64,000 nt of DNA from Scatophagus argus (Eukaryota > Chordata > Actinopteri > Scatophagidae). Location: NCBI RefSeq assembly GCF_020382885.2, contig NC_058499.1, forward strand, positions 4,409,501 to 4,473,500. The letters run 5' to 3'. The position numbers and the translations under genes are program-made. The notes beneath the pieces were generated by a model. The model searched no databases. It was given only the letters and a program-made list of their open reading frames with translations, and had not been told where the DNA came from. Shown here piece by piece: positions 38,901 through 49,600 of the stretch (its first letter is position 1; the number at the start of each line of letters is the position of its first letter).

Positions 38901-40882
38901 CTATGTGATGTTTCTCTTGTTACCGTAGGTGAACATGCGAGGCGACGTGAGCTCCACGTTGGGTAGGGCTCCCAGGTGGTTCAGGACGGCACAGCGGTAA
39001 CCCTGCCGCTGGGAGTGATCCACAAAGGTCCGAATGTAGTTCTTCTCGCTATGGTTACCGATCCCAGGGCAGATTACCATGGTAATGTCATCTGACACAC
39101 ACACACACACACACAGAGCAGGGAACATGTGCACAAACATAGTGGAGTCATGTGTGGGCATACAATGGATGTCATGTGTGTGTCTTTGTATGTTGATTTA
39201 ATTGGCTGCTAAAATGCATGGTGTTTTCGCTCGAGGGAGTTCATTAGTGGTCCACCTGCATGTGCATACTGTAGTATGAGCTGGTTGTTACTTGGGTCTC
39301 ATGTAGTCATGTAGTCACAATCCACACAAGCATATTAAACTCGGGAGCAAAAACAGCTTAACGAAACAACAGTTTCTCCATCAAAAAAGCGTTGTATCTC
39401 ACCTCCTGTGCTGTGGTCTCCAAGTGCTTCAAAGAGGTCAAAGGTCGCCGTGGCCCCGTCCTGCATTGGGAGGAACTTGCGGACCCCGCAGGGCGTTGGA
39501 GTGCTGACACGTCCCATCTTGCCATACAGGACCGTCTGAATGTGGCCACTCTTGCCCCACAGCAAGGGAGGAATGTATCTGAAGAGGACGACGAGCTCCA
39601 TATTACATTACAGTTGTAATCACTACCCTGACGATGTTTCAGCACAGACTTAGCAAAGATTATCCCATTACAGACAGGCACAGACACACATACCACTCTA
39701 AGTATAGGAGGTGAACCACAAATCTACAGGCACTGGCAGGGAGTCGCCAGCCCAGCCAGCTCAGTTGGATTTGAACTCTGGGCTGCAGATGACTGCTTAT
39801 TTAAGGATGACATTTTCATATCATCAAATCATGTAACTCGAGTACTCCCATGTACTTGTAAATGTGTCACATATAAGCAGGTCTCAATCCAACGACATTT
39901 AACATCATTTTAAAATGATATACGGCCTCAAATGATAGAGTCCCAAGTTCACAGGGTGCAGCGAGTCAACGAGCTGCTCATTCATGCCCGAGTTTAAGCA
40001 GTAGCCTTAGCTGATCAAATGTGGACAGACGCTCCCACTGTAAACACAATGTTCAAGATAAATGCTTTGCAAGTGCACAGCAGAAACTCAAAGGGGAACT
40101 CCATCGATTTTACACAGAAGTAGAATTTGGTGAGAACTAAAAAAAAAAAGCTGCATAATGAATTGTGGTTATCTGATAAATTGCCTCGAATGATGTCACT
40201 TGAGATAAAATGCGTGAGACTGGCAACCAAAGGCTACATTAACCACTAACAGATGGGAATCTCTGACTAACTATTTTATAAGTGCATAACACCCACTTGC
40301 CACCTGTTGCCTTTAGAAAATTAGACCCCAGGTATGACAGCTCTGGTAGAACAGGAAAAAAACAAGTTTAGTATTTTAGTTTAGTATACACTGTTCATTA
40401 ATTTTCTAAAAATAAGTTTGTTAATTAGTCCTTTTACGTGAAGGACGTTTTTACCATTTTTTTTTATTATTTTGATTGCTCTCCATCTGTTTTTTGGCTC
40501 TTCTGCTGACTGTTTGGGAAAACTAAAGCTAAAAGTTGTATCTCCGAAAAAACAAAGTGAGAGCAAACTCTCCAAGGTATGTTCGGTGATCTCCTCTCTT
40601 CCGTCTCGCGTCCTGACACTATGAGTTCTGTGATGTGTTGAATAATAACCAGATAATAAGAAGCACTCACTCTTTGGTCAACATCGGGCAGCATTTGAAC
40701 AGGTAGCGGCTGAGCGGCGTGTCCTGGCAGGTGATCTCTGGCGGCGCCGTGGGGCTCTTCAGGTTCAGGCTGCGGACGATGATGTAGAGGACAGTCGCCA
40801 CTGCTGCCAGCTTCACGCCATCAAACATGGCGGGCAGCTCTGGGCCAAAGGTGTTCATGCCACTGTCCTCGAAGGTGGTCAT
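34602..40882 (-). CDS. abhd2: Abhydrolase domain-containing protein 2 (serine hydrolase)
   Basis: Membrane serine hydrolase. Mammalian ABHD2 is a progesterone-dependent monoacylglycerol lipase acting on sperm calcium signalling. Nine coding exons, in transcript order: 40882-40671, 39578-39403, 39091-38924, 38592-38409, 38308-38216, 37945-37844, 37754-37685, 36797-36713, 34828-34602 (TAA). Phases join to 438 residues (human 425). N-terminal membrane anchor VKLAAVATVLYIIV (about 23-36). Alpha/beta-hydrolase fold with nucleophile motif GFSLGG (S213), acid in NSSDDPLIH (D348) and HGGHLGF (H379), so the catalytic triad is complete. The ATG at 40882 has A at -3. Met9 (MNTFGPELPA) aligns better with the mammalian start and is an alternative. 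The acceptors of coding exons 3 and 5 abut (TG)n tracts, and exon 8's acceptor abuts a MITE. Faces rlbp1 tail to tail. Confidence 0.96.
35918..35953. repeat. (AC)n microsatellite in abhd2 intron 8
   Basis: Eighteen uninterrupted AC units. Confidence 0.96.
36817..37262. mobile_element. Long-inverted-repeat MITE in abhd2 intron 7
   Basis: Left arm starts TATTTTGGGA and runs through AGATAAGAAGAAGGATACCA and CTCTCATG to TAGCTTAGCTTAGCAT. Right arm runs from ATGCTAAGCTAAGCTA through TGATATCAATCTTCTCATCC to TTTCCCAAAATGTC. The arms are imperfect reverse complements over about 100 bases or more. The block GGACAGAGCCAGGCTAGCTC is a signature of a very common teleost MITE. The element fills about half of the intron and ends within about 20 bases of the exon 8 acceptor. 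Confidence 0.8.
37320..37600. repeat. Imperfect AGT/AGC-rich trinucleotide region
   Basis: Degenerate repeats of AGTA, GCAGTAG and AGTAGTAG-type units in abhd2 intron 7, next to the MITE. It looks like an eroded microsatellite. Confidence 0.5.
38311..38332 (-). repeat. abhd2: (TG)11 tract at abhd2 exon 5 acceptor
   Basis: Eleven dinucleotides, read TG on the transcript strand, run directly into the acceptor AG (38310-38309) of coding exon 5. They take the place of a normal polypyrimidine tract. Confidence 0.9.
39095..39114 (-). repeat. abhd2: (TG)10 tract at abhd2 exon 3 acceptor
   Basis: Ten dinucleotides followed by CAG at the acceptor of coding exon 3 (exon begins 39091 on the minus strand). 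Confidence 0.9.
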
Positions 40883-41163
40883 TGTGGACGCAGGAGAGGA
40901 CCTACGCACAGTATGTTAGGACAGCATAACTTGTATGGATTATTTGGAGCTTACAACAGATTGTATTAGACAGTAATATGACTCTGTTAGAAAGATCTAA
41001 TTTGCTCATTTACTCATAGCCTGTTTATTGTCTCCTGGCACAAAATATCAGGTATCTGAGGCTGATATTGATACTAACCAAAGCAAAACCCATACTGATC
41101 AGCTCTTTCTGGACATTCTGCCTGATAGCATTAACCAACGGATTTAAACATCTTTTTACTCAC

Positions 41164-41234
41164 CTTGTTGCCCGACTTTTAAGCGATTATAGTCCCTCCT
41201 TTTGAACCCACAGTGTGATGAGGCCCTCTCAGTG
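41164..41234 (-). promoter_or_regulatory. abhd2: Probable 5' noncoding exon of abhd2
   Basis: On the minus strand, acceptor GTTTTCCAG precedes 41234 and donor GTGAGT follows 41164. The 71-base exon between has no ATG. It could join the untranslated start of the first coding exon at 40901 (acceptor GTGCGTAG). The promoter and true first exon would lie further right, perhaps near 41470-41780 where CpGs are denser. Confidence 0.5.
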
Positions 41235-41317
41235 CTGGAAAACACACAGTTCAAACCTGCCTTTAAAACGTACACCAAACAACAGGCTAAAACAGAAACC
41301 GGAAAATATAATGTTAG

Positions 41318-41382
41318 TTCAGGTGACATACAAATCTATCTATCCATCTATCACAGATGGATAGATTTTTATGTCACCTGAA
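41318..41382. repeat. Near-perfect hairpin upstream of abhd2
   Basis: TTCAGGTGACATACAAATCT and its continuation pair with AGATGGATAGATTTTTATGT plus CACCTGAA. The stem has about 28 pairs, with a four-base ATCT expansion in one arm and a loop of about five bases. Confidence 0.8.
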
Positions 41383-41799
41383 ATGTTGAGGTAAAACTTA
41401 AAAAGTTAACCAGAAAAAGTACGTGTGACTCCATTTCACATGTGTTTATAATACACGAGCGACAAAACCGGAACGACAGAAGCAGCCAGCTGTGTTCCGG
41501 TTAGCTTGAATATGAGTCACAACGAGCGCTCATTTTCTTGAAACGTTACTCTTTTGTTTTGTCACTCAAGCAACACTGTTTGGAGGTCGGTGAAGCGGAA
41601 GACTTCAGGAAACACAACACGGACGTTACATAAAGCAGTTAATATACTTTTTAAATTGTCTCACCATCGTGCCTTTGGCAGTCTCTCCAAGTTCTGGTTG
41701 GATCCGCCCGGAGTTGAGCTCCGTCTGGTCAGTGTTTACAACAGAGGAGCTGACTGACCAGCATTGAGCTCGGGATGCGTTCAGGGGCTCTTACAAAGC

Positions 41800-44700
41800 T
41801 CCGACTGTTCCACAAAAAGTAGTAGGACAAAATACCAGCAATAAAAAATACCATAGATCTAGATCCAGTTCAGCTTGTACATTTTCTACATCTACGCATA
41901 TCTGTTATCGTAACTTATGCATCAGTCTATTTGAGCTTTGGTTTTGGTCGAACTTAAGATGTCCTACAGTCCCGGAATGCAGCTCAGCAAACAGCGATTT
42001 AGCGTACTTCCTACTTCAGAGAAAACAGTTACTCAGGGTACAGTCACAAGGAGTGGCTTCAGCGGGCAGATCCACGTCCTTCTGGTCCTCCTGCTTTTGC
42101 AGTCTGGATTGATATCACCTAAATATCATTAGGATGGAAAATATTTTCATAACGCACAAGGTATCATCGGATTTGTGAGTTTAAAAATGTAGGTAGGATA
42201 ACTTGGAGTGCACTTGAAGTGACAGGGCAACCATATCAACAGATTTCTGTTTTTTTCTTTCTTTTTTTTGTTATCTAAAGTTAAAGCGGGTCTCATTCTT
42301 AAACAATCTGGTTATGGATCCCATCAGTTTCCAGCGATCAGTCAAATCCTGTCATCGAGTACTTTAACCACTGGAGGGCCCCATCCACCAATGGGACATG
42401 CAGTATTATCACTTGATGTCATATTAATATGTTTTCTATCATTACTCGTGAAGTATTATTCAAGAGTTGATTATAGGACTATCATAATATAATTATGCTT
42501 TCTTCATGACACAGTTAGACTATATTTATGAGTTAATATGTGCTTATACACACATATTTTTTTTATTTTATATTTTTTATCTTATCTGTTTGTATGTAAT
42601 TGCATTTTACATTTACAACCACATGTCACTTGAAGACAGAATAACACAGAAACTCGTTGCATTTAAATAAATATAAGATGATAACTACATTTTAAAAGAC
42701 CATATGCTGTATCTAACTGTAGTCTTAAAAACCTATCATGCCTACCCAGTTGATGGTGACGCACCTGTTTGGTGAACCTATGAACCTTTTGAGTAAAAAA
42801 TAGCTGTATGGACTTCAAACCTCAAAATGAAGTTTTGTTTTACTGTAATGCTCGTAATCTTTCAAAGAAATGACGCCACAGGAGTGCACACTCCCCATCC
42901 CCAATCATTTTCACTTCTTTATTTATGATCTTGTTAATGCGTGTGAATCCTCGCTCATGTTTCCAGGTGGAGGCTTTTGAAAGAAAAGAAAAGGAACTTG
43001 ATTGTGTTCTTGTGTGTCAGACAGAAGTGAAAATTCACTGATAATCACCAGTTAGAAGTACACGAATTCTATGATGAATTTCTTGAGTAGCGTTCCCACT
43101 CAGCTATACCACATTTTCACGAGGTTTGAGTTTACAGGATTATGCTGCGCTCCACATCGAGGATTAAGATCAAACAGGCTTCTGTCACATTGACGCTCCA
43201 CCATCATTAACCTCATCCTGGCTCAGACTTAGTGAGGGCTCAGTCATGAGAAGAAGCTTTGTCTTTGTAGGACAGGAACATCAGAGGATGCTGAGGTTGT
43301 GGAGTCTCACCACATTTGACTGGCAGCGTCACGTCAATCAGCCCACAGTGCACATGACTGTCTGACGTATGCTTTCACAACTGTACAGACAGAGCATCTT
43401 TGACCCGTCACAGTTGAGGGATTTTGCTGACAGGGACAAAAAGGAAGCCAAGATGGGGGCTAAGTATCTTTGCCGAAGCACACTTCAACATGATGGAAGC
43501 ATTGTCATGATAGGGAGCGAAGCAGTGACACTCACACTACAGGCTGGGAAAATCTCAGTTATGCCTGCATTATGTTTTTCACCTCAGCTTTTCACTTTTT
43601 GTAATGTATTTTCAAGCTTTATTGGGCTTATGCTGGTTGTCACCTGCTGATGGGTATGTACAAATATACTATATAGACGTACAGAGATATGGTTGGATTC
43701 ATTTGGGGAAATGGTTAACAGCTAGCTGGCAGTGGAGATATGACAGGAAATGAGGGAAACCTTGAGGGGAAAACGAACTGTGGACCCTGCTGACCTCCTG
43801 TTTCTCCCTCGCTTTCTGTGCATTTCGCATGTGTTACTATATTGAATTAAAGCACATTATTCACTTCAATTCAGTTTATTTATATAGAGCCAATTCACAA
43901 CAAAAGTTATCACATGACACTTTCCGGTTAGAGCAGGTATAGACCAAACTATTTAACTATGCAATATAGAAAACCCAACATTCCCCATTATACATTTAAA
44001 GATGAAATGTCTTATTTTGTGCTTTAGTGATATATAGATTATTGTCAAAATGATTTGTAATTTACCAAAACCACCAAATTTAAGGGCCACACTGTGAGTC
44101 CAGAGCCCTCATAAGGGCCCTGAGACAGTTGCCTGCTTTGCCTTGTTGGTAATCCGGCCTTAGAGATGGGGGTCCCCTGCTGGATTTGAACTGAGGATCT
44201 TGCAGTTCATGGTCATCACCCATGTTTTATTTGTTTGAGATAATGCGAAAATAGTTTCAAAGTGTCAGAGTACGCAGTGAATGGATTCAACAAGAAAACC
44301 GTCATCAACCGGCATCAACCAACAGATATAGGAGACCTTCCAGTTCGCACCTGTCTTAAGACTATTAGTTATAGTTCAATAAGAGGAGCTAATTCATTCA
44401 AATGTCTAGTTTTAACGAACTCTTTATTAATGTATGTGCACAGGCAGAAGAAGCTACTGCCTCTTTAAGTTTCCCAAAATACACTTGATTTGCTTTGACA
44501 GAAAATACCTCAGATAACCTTTATATTTACATGAATTTTAAAGAAGGAGGAACAAACTTTTATCCCAGCTCTATTCGACCTTCTTAAGAGACATAGCATG
44601 TGCTTTTATTTCATTTTCATTTCTACATTCCTCAGCTCACCAATGTGGAGCTGAGGTCACAGAGTCCTTCACTTCCCAGATTTCAGTATGTTCACCCGCT

Positions 44701-46380
44701 GTTTGACCTACTGCTCATCAAACTAATGAGTGGGAGGAAGAGCTTGGTATCACTCCATATCGCTTGAGATCTGGCTTTGATGTGAAAAGGTCATCTGGGG
44801 GGGGCTTTCTTTCTTTCTTTTTCATTTTTTTTTGTCCAGCATGTGAGAGGAAAGGCTATAGGTTTCACACAGCACAGTACCAAGACTCAGCCATCATTTT
44901 CATCTGATCTGAATGTGCATGTGAACAGAGCGACAAACCAAGCGTGCAGATGTGATGAGAGGAGACCATCAAAGCACAGCAGCCTTTCTCCTCTCTACTG
45001 GAGCTAGTCGCCAAGCCTGACATCACGTTAAGCTGCATTTAAATCACTCTGGCTTGTTACTAGGCTACAGAAGGGTACATTTTACCCTGCCTGTCAACAA
45101 TGTGTAGAGTTCATCTGAGAATATTGTTGTTGTTGTTGTTGTAGAATGTGCCACATTTTAAACTACATGAAAAGAGTGAGAGCAGGAAACATACGTCCAA
45201 GGCCATTGAACAGGTATCGGGTATGACTGATTTGTTCTGCTGTTGTTCAGCTAAGCCACAGCCATCTATACAAGGAGAATGACACTCTTGGACATTCCTC
45301 TCAAAACTCACACCCATTAAAAACAATTCTTCGCCTCACACCCACTCCCTCCGAGAACACAAAAAACCAGGCCTGACCCACTGTTGGATCTCGGCTCAAG
45401 AAACGCCCACAGATGAACCTCCCGGCTTTCCACAGTAAAAACACTGGCCTCAATCTGCATTTCAGAGGAGCAATTCATGCACGGTGCCATCATGGGAATT
45501 TTCCCAGAACTATTAAAGTACAGACAAGCAACACTTTCACCATACAGGTTTAATTAAGAAGTGTCATTATGGATTAATGATGCATCAATATCAGCAGTTA
45601 CTGGCCTGTTTGATTGAATGAATCACAAGAGTAAACGCATGCAAAGTCAGTCTCAATCAGCTGCTGAACTGAGAAAAACAGGGTTGTGTGAACTACATGT
45701 GCTACCAGGAGAGGCAGTTATTTGTTCTAACGCAACTCAATTTAGACACATGCTCCATATGGGCAAAATATAAACAAAAATAACGTTTTAAAACTATGTT
45801 TCATTAGCATAGAACAGCTCATGTGATCAGGCAATAACACAGGGCTCACTTTGATTAATGTTGTATTTAAGAAGATCAAATTCACATGTCAAAATATTAA
45901 TTTCACATATATTCTTTGTAGGAAACATAAATTTATGTGTCTCCTCATACAGACAGTATGAAGAGACATGTGGAGGGCTGCAGCCATTGATTTCATTATG
46001 GATTAATCTGCTGCTCTGTTTGTTTTGTCCAGTCAATAGTCCAAAGTTATAAATTAAGATAATTTAAAGTAAATTGTCTCATCTGAGAAGCTGTAACCAC
46101 CCAGATGTTTTTATATGAAAATTGCCTAAATGATTATTAAAACAGATTTAATATTTTCATACATACACAACATTTGTAATATATTTTATAACTCATGTTA
46201 ATGTAGGCTTTAAATAAGCCCATAGAAACACTTAATTAGGTCACAGGTTGAATGTGACTGAACAATTACTCTTACTCTCTAAAAAACTCTGATGGTTTTT
46301 ATATTAAAGATCCTAATCAAGACATTCGATTTAATTCAGCAACGTTAGCCACAAACGCTCCGTTTGTTTCTAGGGTAATT
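41800..46380. other. abhd2-mfge8 divergent intergenic region
   Basis: AT-rich spacer between the 5' ends of abhd2 and mfge8. Apart from the repeat at 43863-44240 and short simple repeats (TTTC near 44810, TTG near 45124), nothing was recognised. A 93-codon ORF at 43369-43650 has no known domain. Confidence 0.55.
43863..44240. mobile_element. Teleost interspersed repeat
   Basis: Starts ACTTCAATTCAGTTTATTTA and continues TATAGAGCCAATTCACAACA and AAAGTTATC. It resembles a very common fish repeat (CAATTCAATTTTATTTATATAGCGCCAATTC type). The far part (44080-44240) includes GGATTTGAACTGAGGATCTT, which read on the minus strand resembles a tRNA-type B box (GTTCAAATCC). It may therefore be a SINE or a composite. 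The family is not certain. Confidence 0.55.
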
Positions 46381-46414
46381 TATTTTCTCTTTGTCATAGA
46401 CAGCAGAGGGAAGC

Positions 46415-46480
46415 GAGGGAGGGGCGGAGTTACAATTATAAGCCAGGCTGCGATTGGCTGAGAGCTGAGGCGCACGTGCT
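46415..46480 (+). promoter_or_regulatory. mfge8: mfge8 core promoter
   Basis: In order: a GC box (GGGGCGG, 46421-46427), a TATA-like ATTATAA (46435-46441), an inverted CCAAT box (ATTGG, 46453-46457) and an E-box CACGTG (46473-46478), about 150-210 bases before the ATG. If the TATA-like site works, transcription would begin near 46465-46475, giving a 5'UTR of about 160 bases. Confidence 0.55.
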
Positions 46481-46629
46481 CCTGCTCTCCGCCTGCTGCT
46501 TGGGAGTTTAGAGCCGCACAACAAGCTCGAGCCACAGTAGCAACAACGTCCGGCGAGTCGCTGTCCTCTCAACCGTCGTTTCGTCCCTTTAACTAACGAG
46601 CCACGGCAAATCCGCCACTGACTCCAACA

Positions 46630-49600
46630 ATGAAGGAGCAGACAAGTTTCCTCCTTTGCCTGCAACTTTTCACAGCGTGTCTGGTGTTTGGGGTGAACGG
46701 TAAGTTGCCTCTTTGTGTGCACTTTACAGGTCAAACCGCCGCCGCTTTAACGTCCTCGGACCGCTGAGCGTTGTTGCTAAAGTTGTGTTAAAGTTTCTCT
46801 CCCTCTCCGCGTCTTTCCCCCCTCTCTCCTCTCTCTCTGTTTTTTAAATATACTTGATGGAAATGTGGTTGTTCGTTTGCTGGATGCCTCAGTGTGTTCG
46901 CTAAGTGCGTGTGGTATGTGATGATTTACTCTCAACCTTGGCACAAGTGGCACCGTCAGTTCATCACCAAAGTAACGGAGCTGTGGGCATTTGTAGGTGG
47001 ACAAGTTGAAGCGATCCTCGAATAAGCTGACAGGACGTGTGGGAATGTGAGAGGTGAGGCCTCGTTTGGCTCCCAAACTGCACGATTAGACAGTTGTGTG
47101 TTCAGAGGCGTTTCATGACTTAAGAAATCCCAAAATAATTACCTGGAATGGATGCTGTCTGCATGTTTTTCAGGTTTTGTAGGCCAGGCGCTCATGTCAT
47201 AATGTATGGTTACAGACACGATACCTTAAGGCAATTTTTGTGGCCCTTTTAAGGAGCTTGACGCTCACCGGATGGCTGTTGTATTTGTCCAGTGTTGATC
47301 TCATGCCACTGGCGGTTTTCTTTGTCTGAATTTCCATGCATCAAACACATTTAGGCCGATGGACAAAAGGTAAAATGGCCTGGTTCTCCTCCTGCCTTCA
47401 TTTTCAGCACTGACCAGCCATCACAAACATGCTTTCTTTGGTGTGATGGTGTATTTTCCAAATGAAAAAAATATTCCTGTTCCATGTTTTTTTTCTTTTG
47501 CAAACTTGGGTTTGCGCTGTCAAAGGCAGACTGTGTATTTCGTGTCAGGTGAAACAGTTTGGGCTTTTGACTCTTTTGGTTCGACAAATAGCCCAACCTT
47601 TGACATGTCCTTCCATGGGGATAAAGTGGAGATCAATTCCCACTAACAGAGATTGGGTGCATTTCCAAACTTAATAGATTTATCTGAAAATATGCAGGGA
47701 AGCATCATATAAGATGGTTTCCTAAAGCAAACAGTAGATCACATTACATGATGTATGCAGTTAATGTAGTCCTCAAGGGGGCTCTGATTCATTTTACTGA
47801 ACGTGAATGCAGCATTGAATCTGCTTATGAAATTTTCTCAAAGGATTTGCTTTGAAAACTTGTTACACCCTTATGGTTGACAAGGCCATAAATTTTGCAT
47901 TTCACGGCTTTCTTGCTCAATTTTGAATTTTGAATCATATGCACATGTTTTTCCATTGCGTGTACTGGTCCAACACACTGCTGGCTGCAGATGGAAGTGA
48001 CTTCATGACAGGACAACAGGAAAATCTGGAGATTTTTGCAGATACTTTACTTGGAAACAGATTTCTGTACAGATACAGGATGGCTAAAATTGATGACTAC
48101 CACCCAAATCCCGTCCTGTTTAACTTGGATTTGGACTTTGTTTCCATTCCCTGTCTTGAAATATAAACCTGCTTGACAGAGAGACTTTCCTTGGTGCGTC
48201 ACTTACATAAATGTTTAATACACTTCTTTCTTTCTTTAACCTTTTTACTTCAATTGAAATTGAGAATGCGTGCAGCTTGAAGAGAAGCACACATGTTTGT
48301 TTGTCGACGCTCAGGGACGGGACAGCCGTAGAGAATAGGTGTGGTTGAAACGACCACAACGTTGAGTCACTTTTCCGGATACAGCCGCCAACACAGACAT
48401 GCCAGTGAACTTCCACCCACAACAGCGCTCACTCAGATCTCTCCGGTCTGTCAGGGATTTGGGGGGGATGGGACTTGTTGCTGCTGTGTCATGCAAAATG
48501 TTTACGGGGCCGAATAAGAAGGGAGAGTTATTCTCCCCCATGCTTTACCTGACGAGGCTTAATTCAGCAGGTTGTAGTTCAGTTGTCCTGGCTTTGCTGC
48601 TGAGAGGAGAGAAGTGGAAAATGGTGTTCTGTGTCAGGGCTAAGGCAGTCTTTTCTCACAACAAGACCACTTAGGGTTTCTGAGTGAACCAGGGCTAAAT
48701 ATAGCCAGACGCTGGGCCAATGGCACGGCAGAAGTGTTTGTATGTGTATAATTGGTGGAAGCAGGCAGGTGCACGTGAACGCTTTTCAGTCGAAATTGGT
48801 GCAGATTTTCTTGTGTGTCTAAGATGGGGTTTAATTGGCAATATATCAGTGTGCATTTTTATTGGACTTACTTAATCAGGAATTTAATTTCCTGCTTGTG
48901 TGATGGATGTTCCTTATCCACAGTTACACTTGAATCGTCCAATCATGTAGTGGCGTTTATTTTGGGGTTATTTAGGGTCGTGTAGTGGCTTACAGTATTT
49001 GTTCTGCCCCACAAAATTCATTATTGTGGGTTTGATAATGAAGATAATGGATGATTGGAGCCCTTTGAGTTTTTTTTTGGATGAATGCCTGTTCGCTGAG
49101 TTCCCTGAGTGTCAGTAAATTTGTGAATGTGTGTGAGAGAAACATGAGCGTGTGTGTTTTCCACTGTCAAATCTCGCTCTTACCATCTGCCTGTATTGGG
49201 TCTTCCCTTCAGGCTGCTGTCTCCTTCAGCACTGATGACTTTATTAGTACTTTTCCCACCAAATCCCTCAGGAAAAGACAGTCTCTTTTCCTTCTAGTCT
49301 GAATTTTGAATAGCTTCCTCAATCAATGTTTCATCGCAATATGGAATATCTTCTAATTTGGGCCACTTAATTAGTGTCCGTCACCCCACTTTCCAATCTG
49401 CCGTGTTGAATATTTTACACCCTGTCATGTGAACTGAGCCGACGACAAAATGTGTGGAATCCAAGAAGAATAATCGTTTAAACTCAAAATCTTTCTGTTT
49501 TTGTGATCGGGACAAATGACTTTGAGACCGTACAGGTGCAACTCATTTCAGTTTAGGCTGCTGCTGTGTTACGATTCCAGACTCTGCTTCAGTTGCAGTG

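Noticed and set aside
38281-39120. Repeated CA tracts as a possible CRISPR-like array
   Set aside because: Plain dinucleotide microsatellites without spacers, in a vertebrate gene.
39720-39790. Possible tRNA-derived SINE (GGATTTGAACTC)
   Set aside because: Only a weak B-box-like match on the minus strand; no A box or tail seen.
43369-43650. 93-codon ORF between abhd2 and mfge8
   Set aside because: No known domain. It lies beside repeats, and no supporting splice sites or promoter were seen.
41234-46630. Shared bidirectional promoter for abhd2 and mfge8
   Set aside because: The 5' ends are about 5 kb apart and mfge8 has its own compact promoter.
46345-46734. 129-codon minus-strand ORF over the mfge8 promoter and first exon
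   Set aside because: Antisense shadow of GC-rich promoter and signal-peptide sequence. No recognisable protein.
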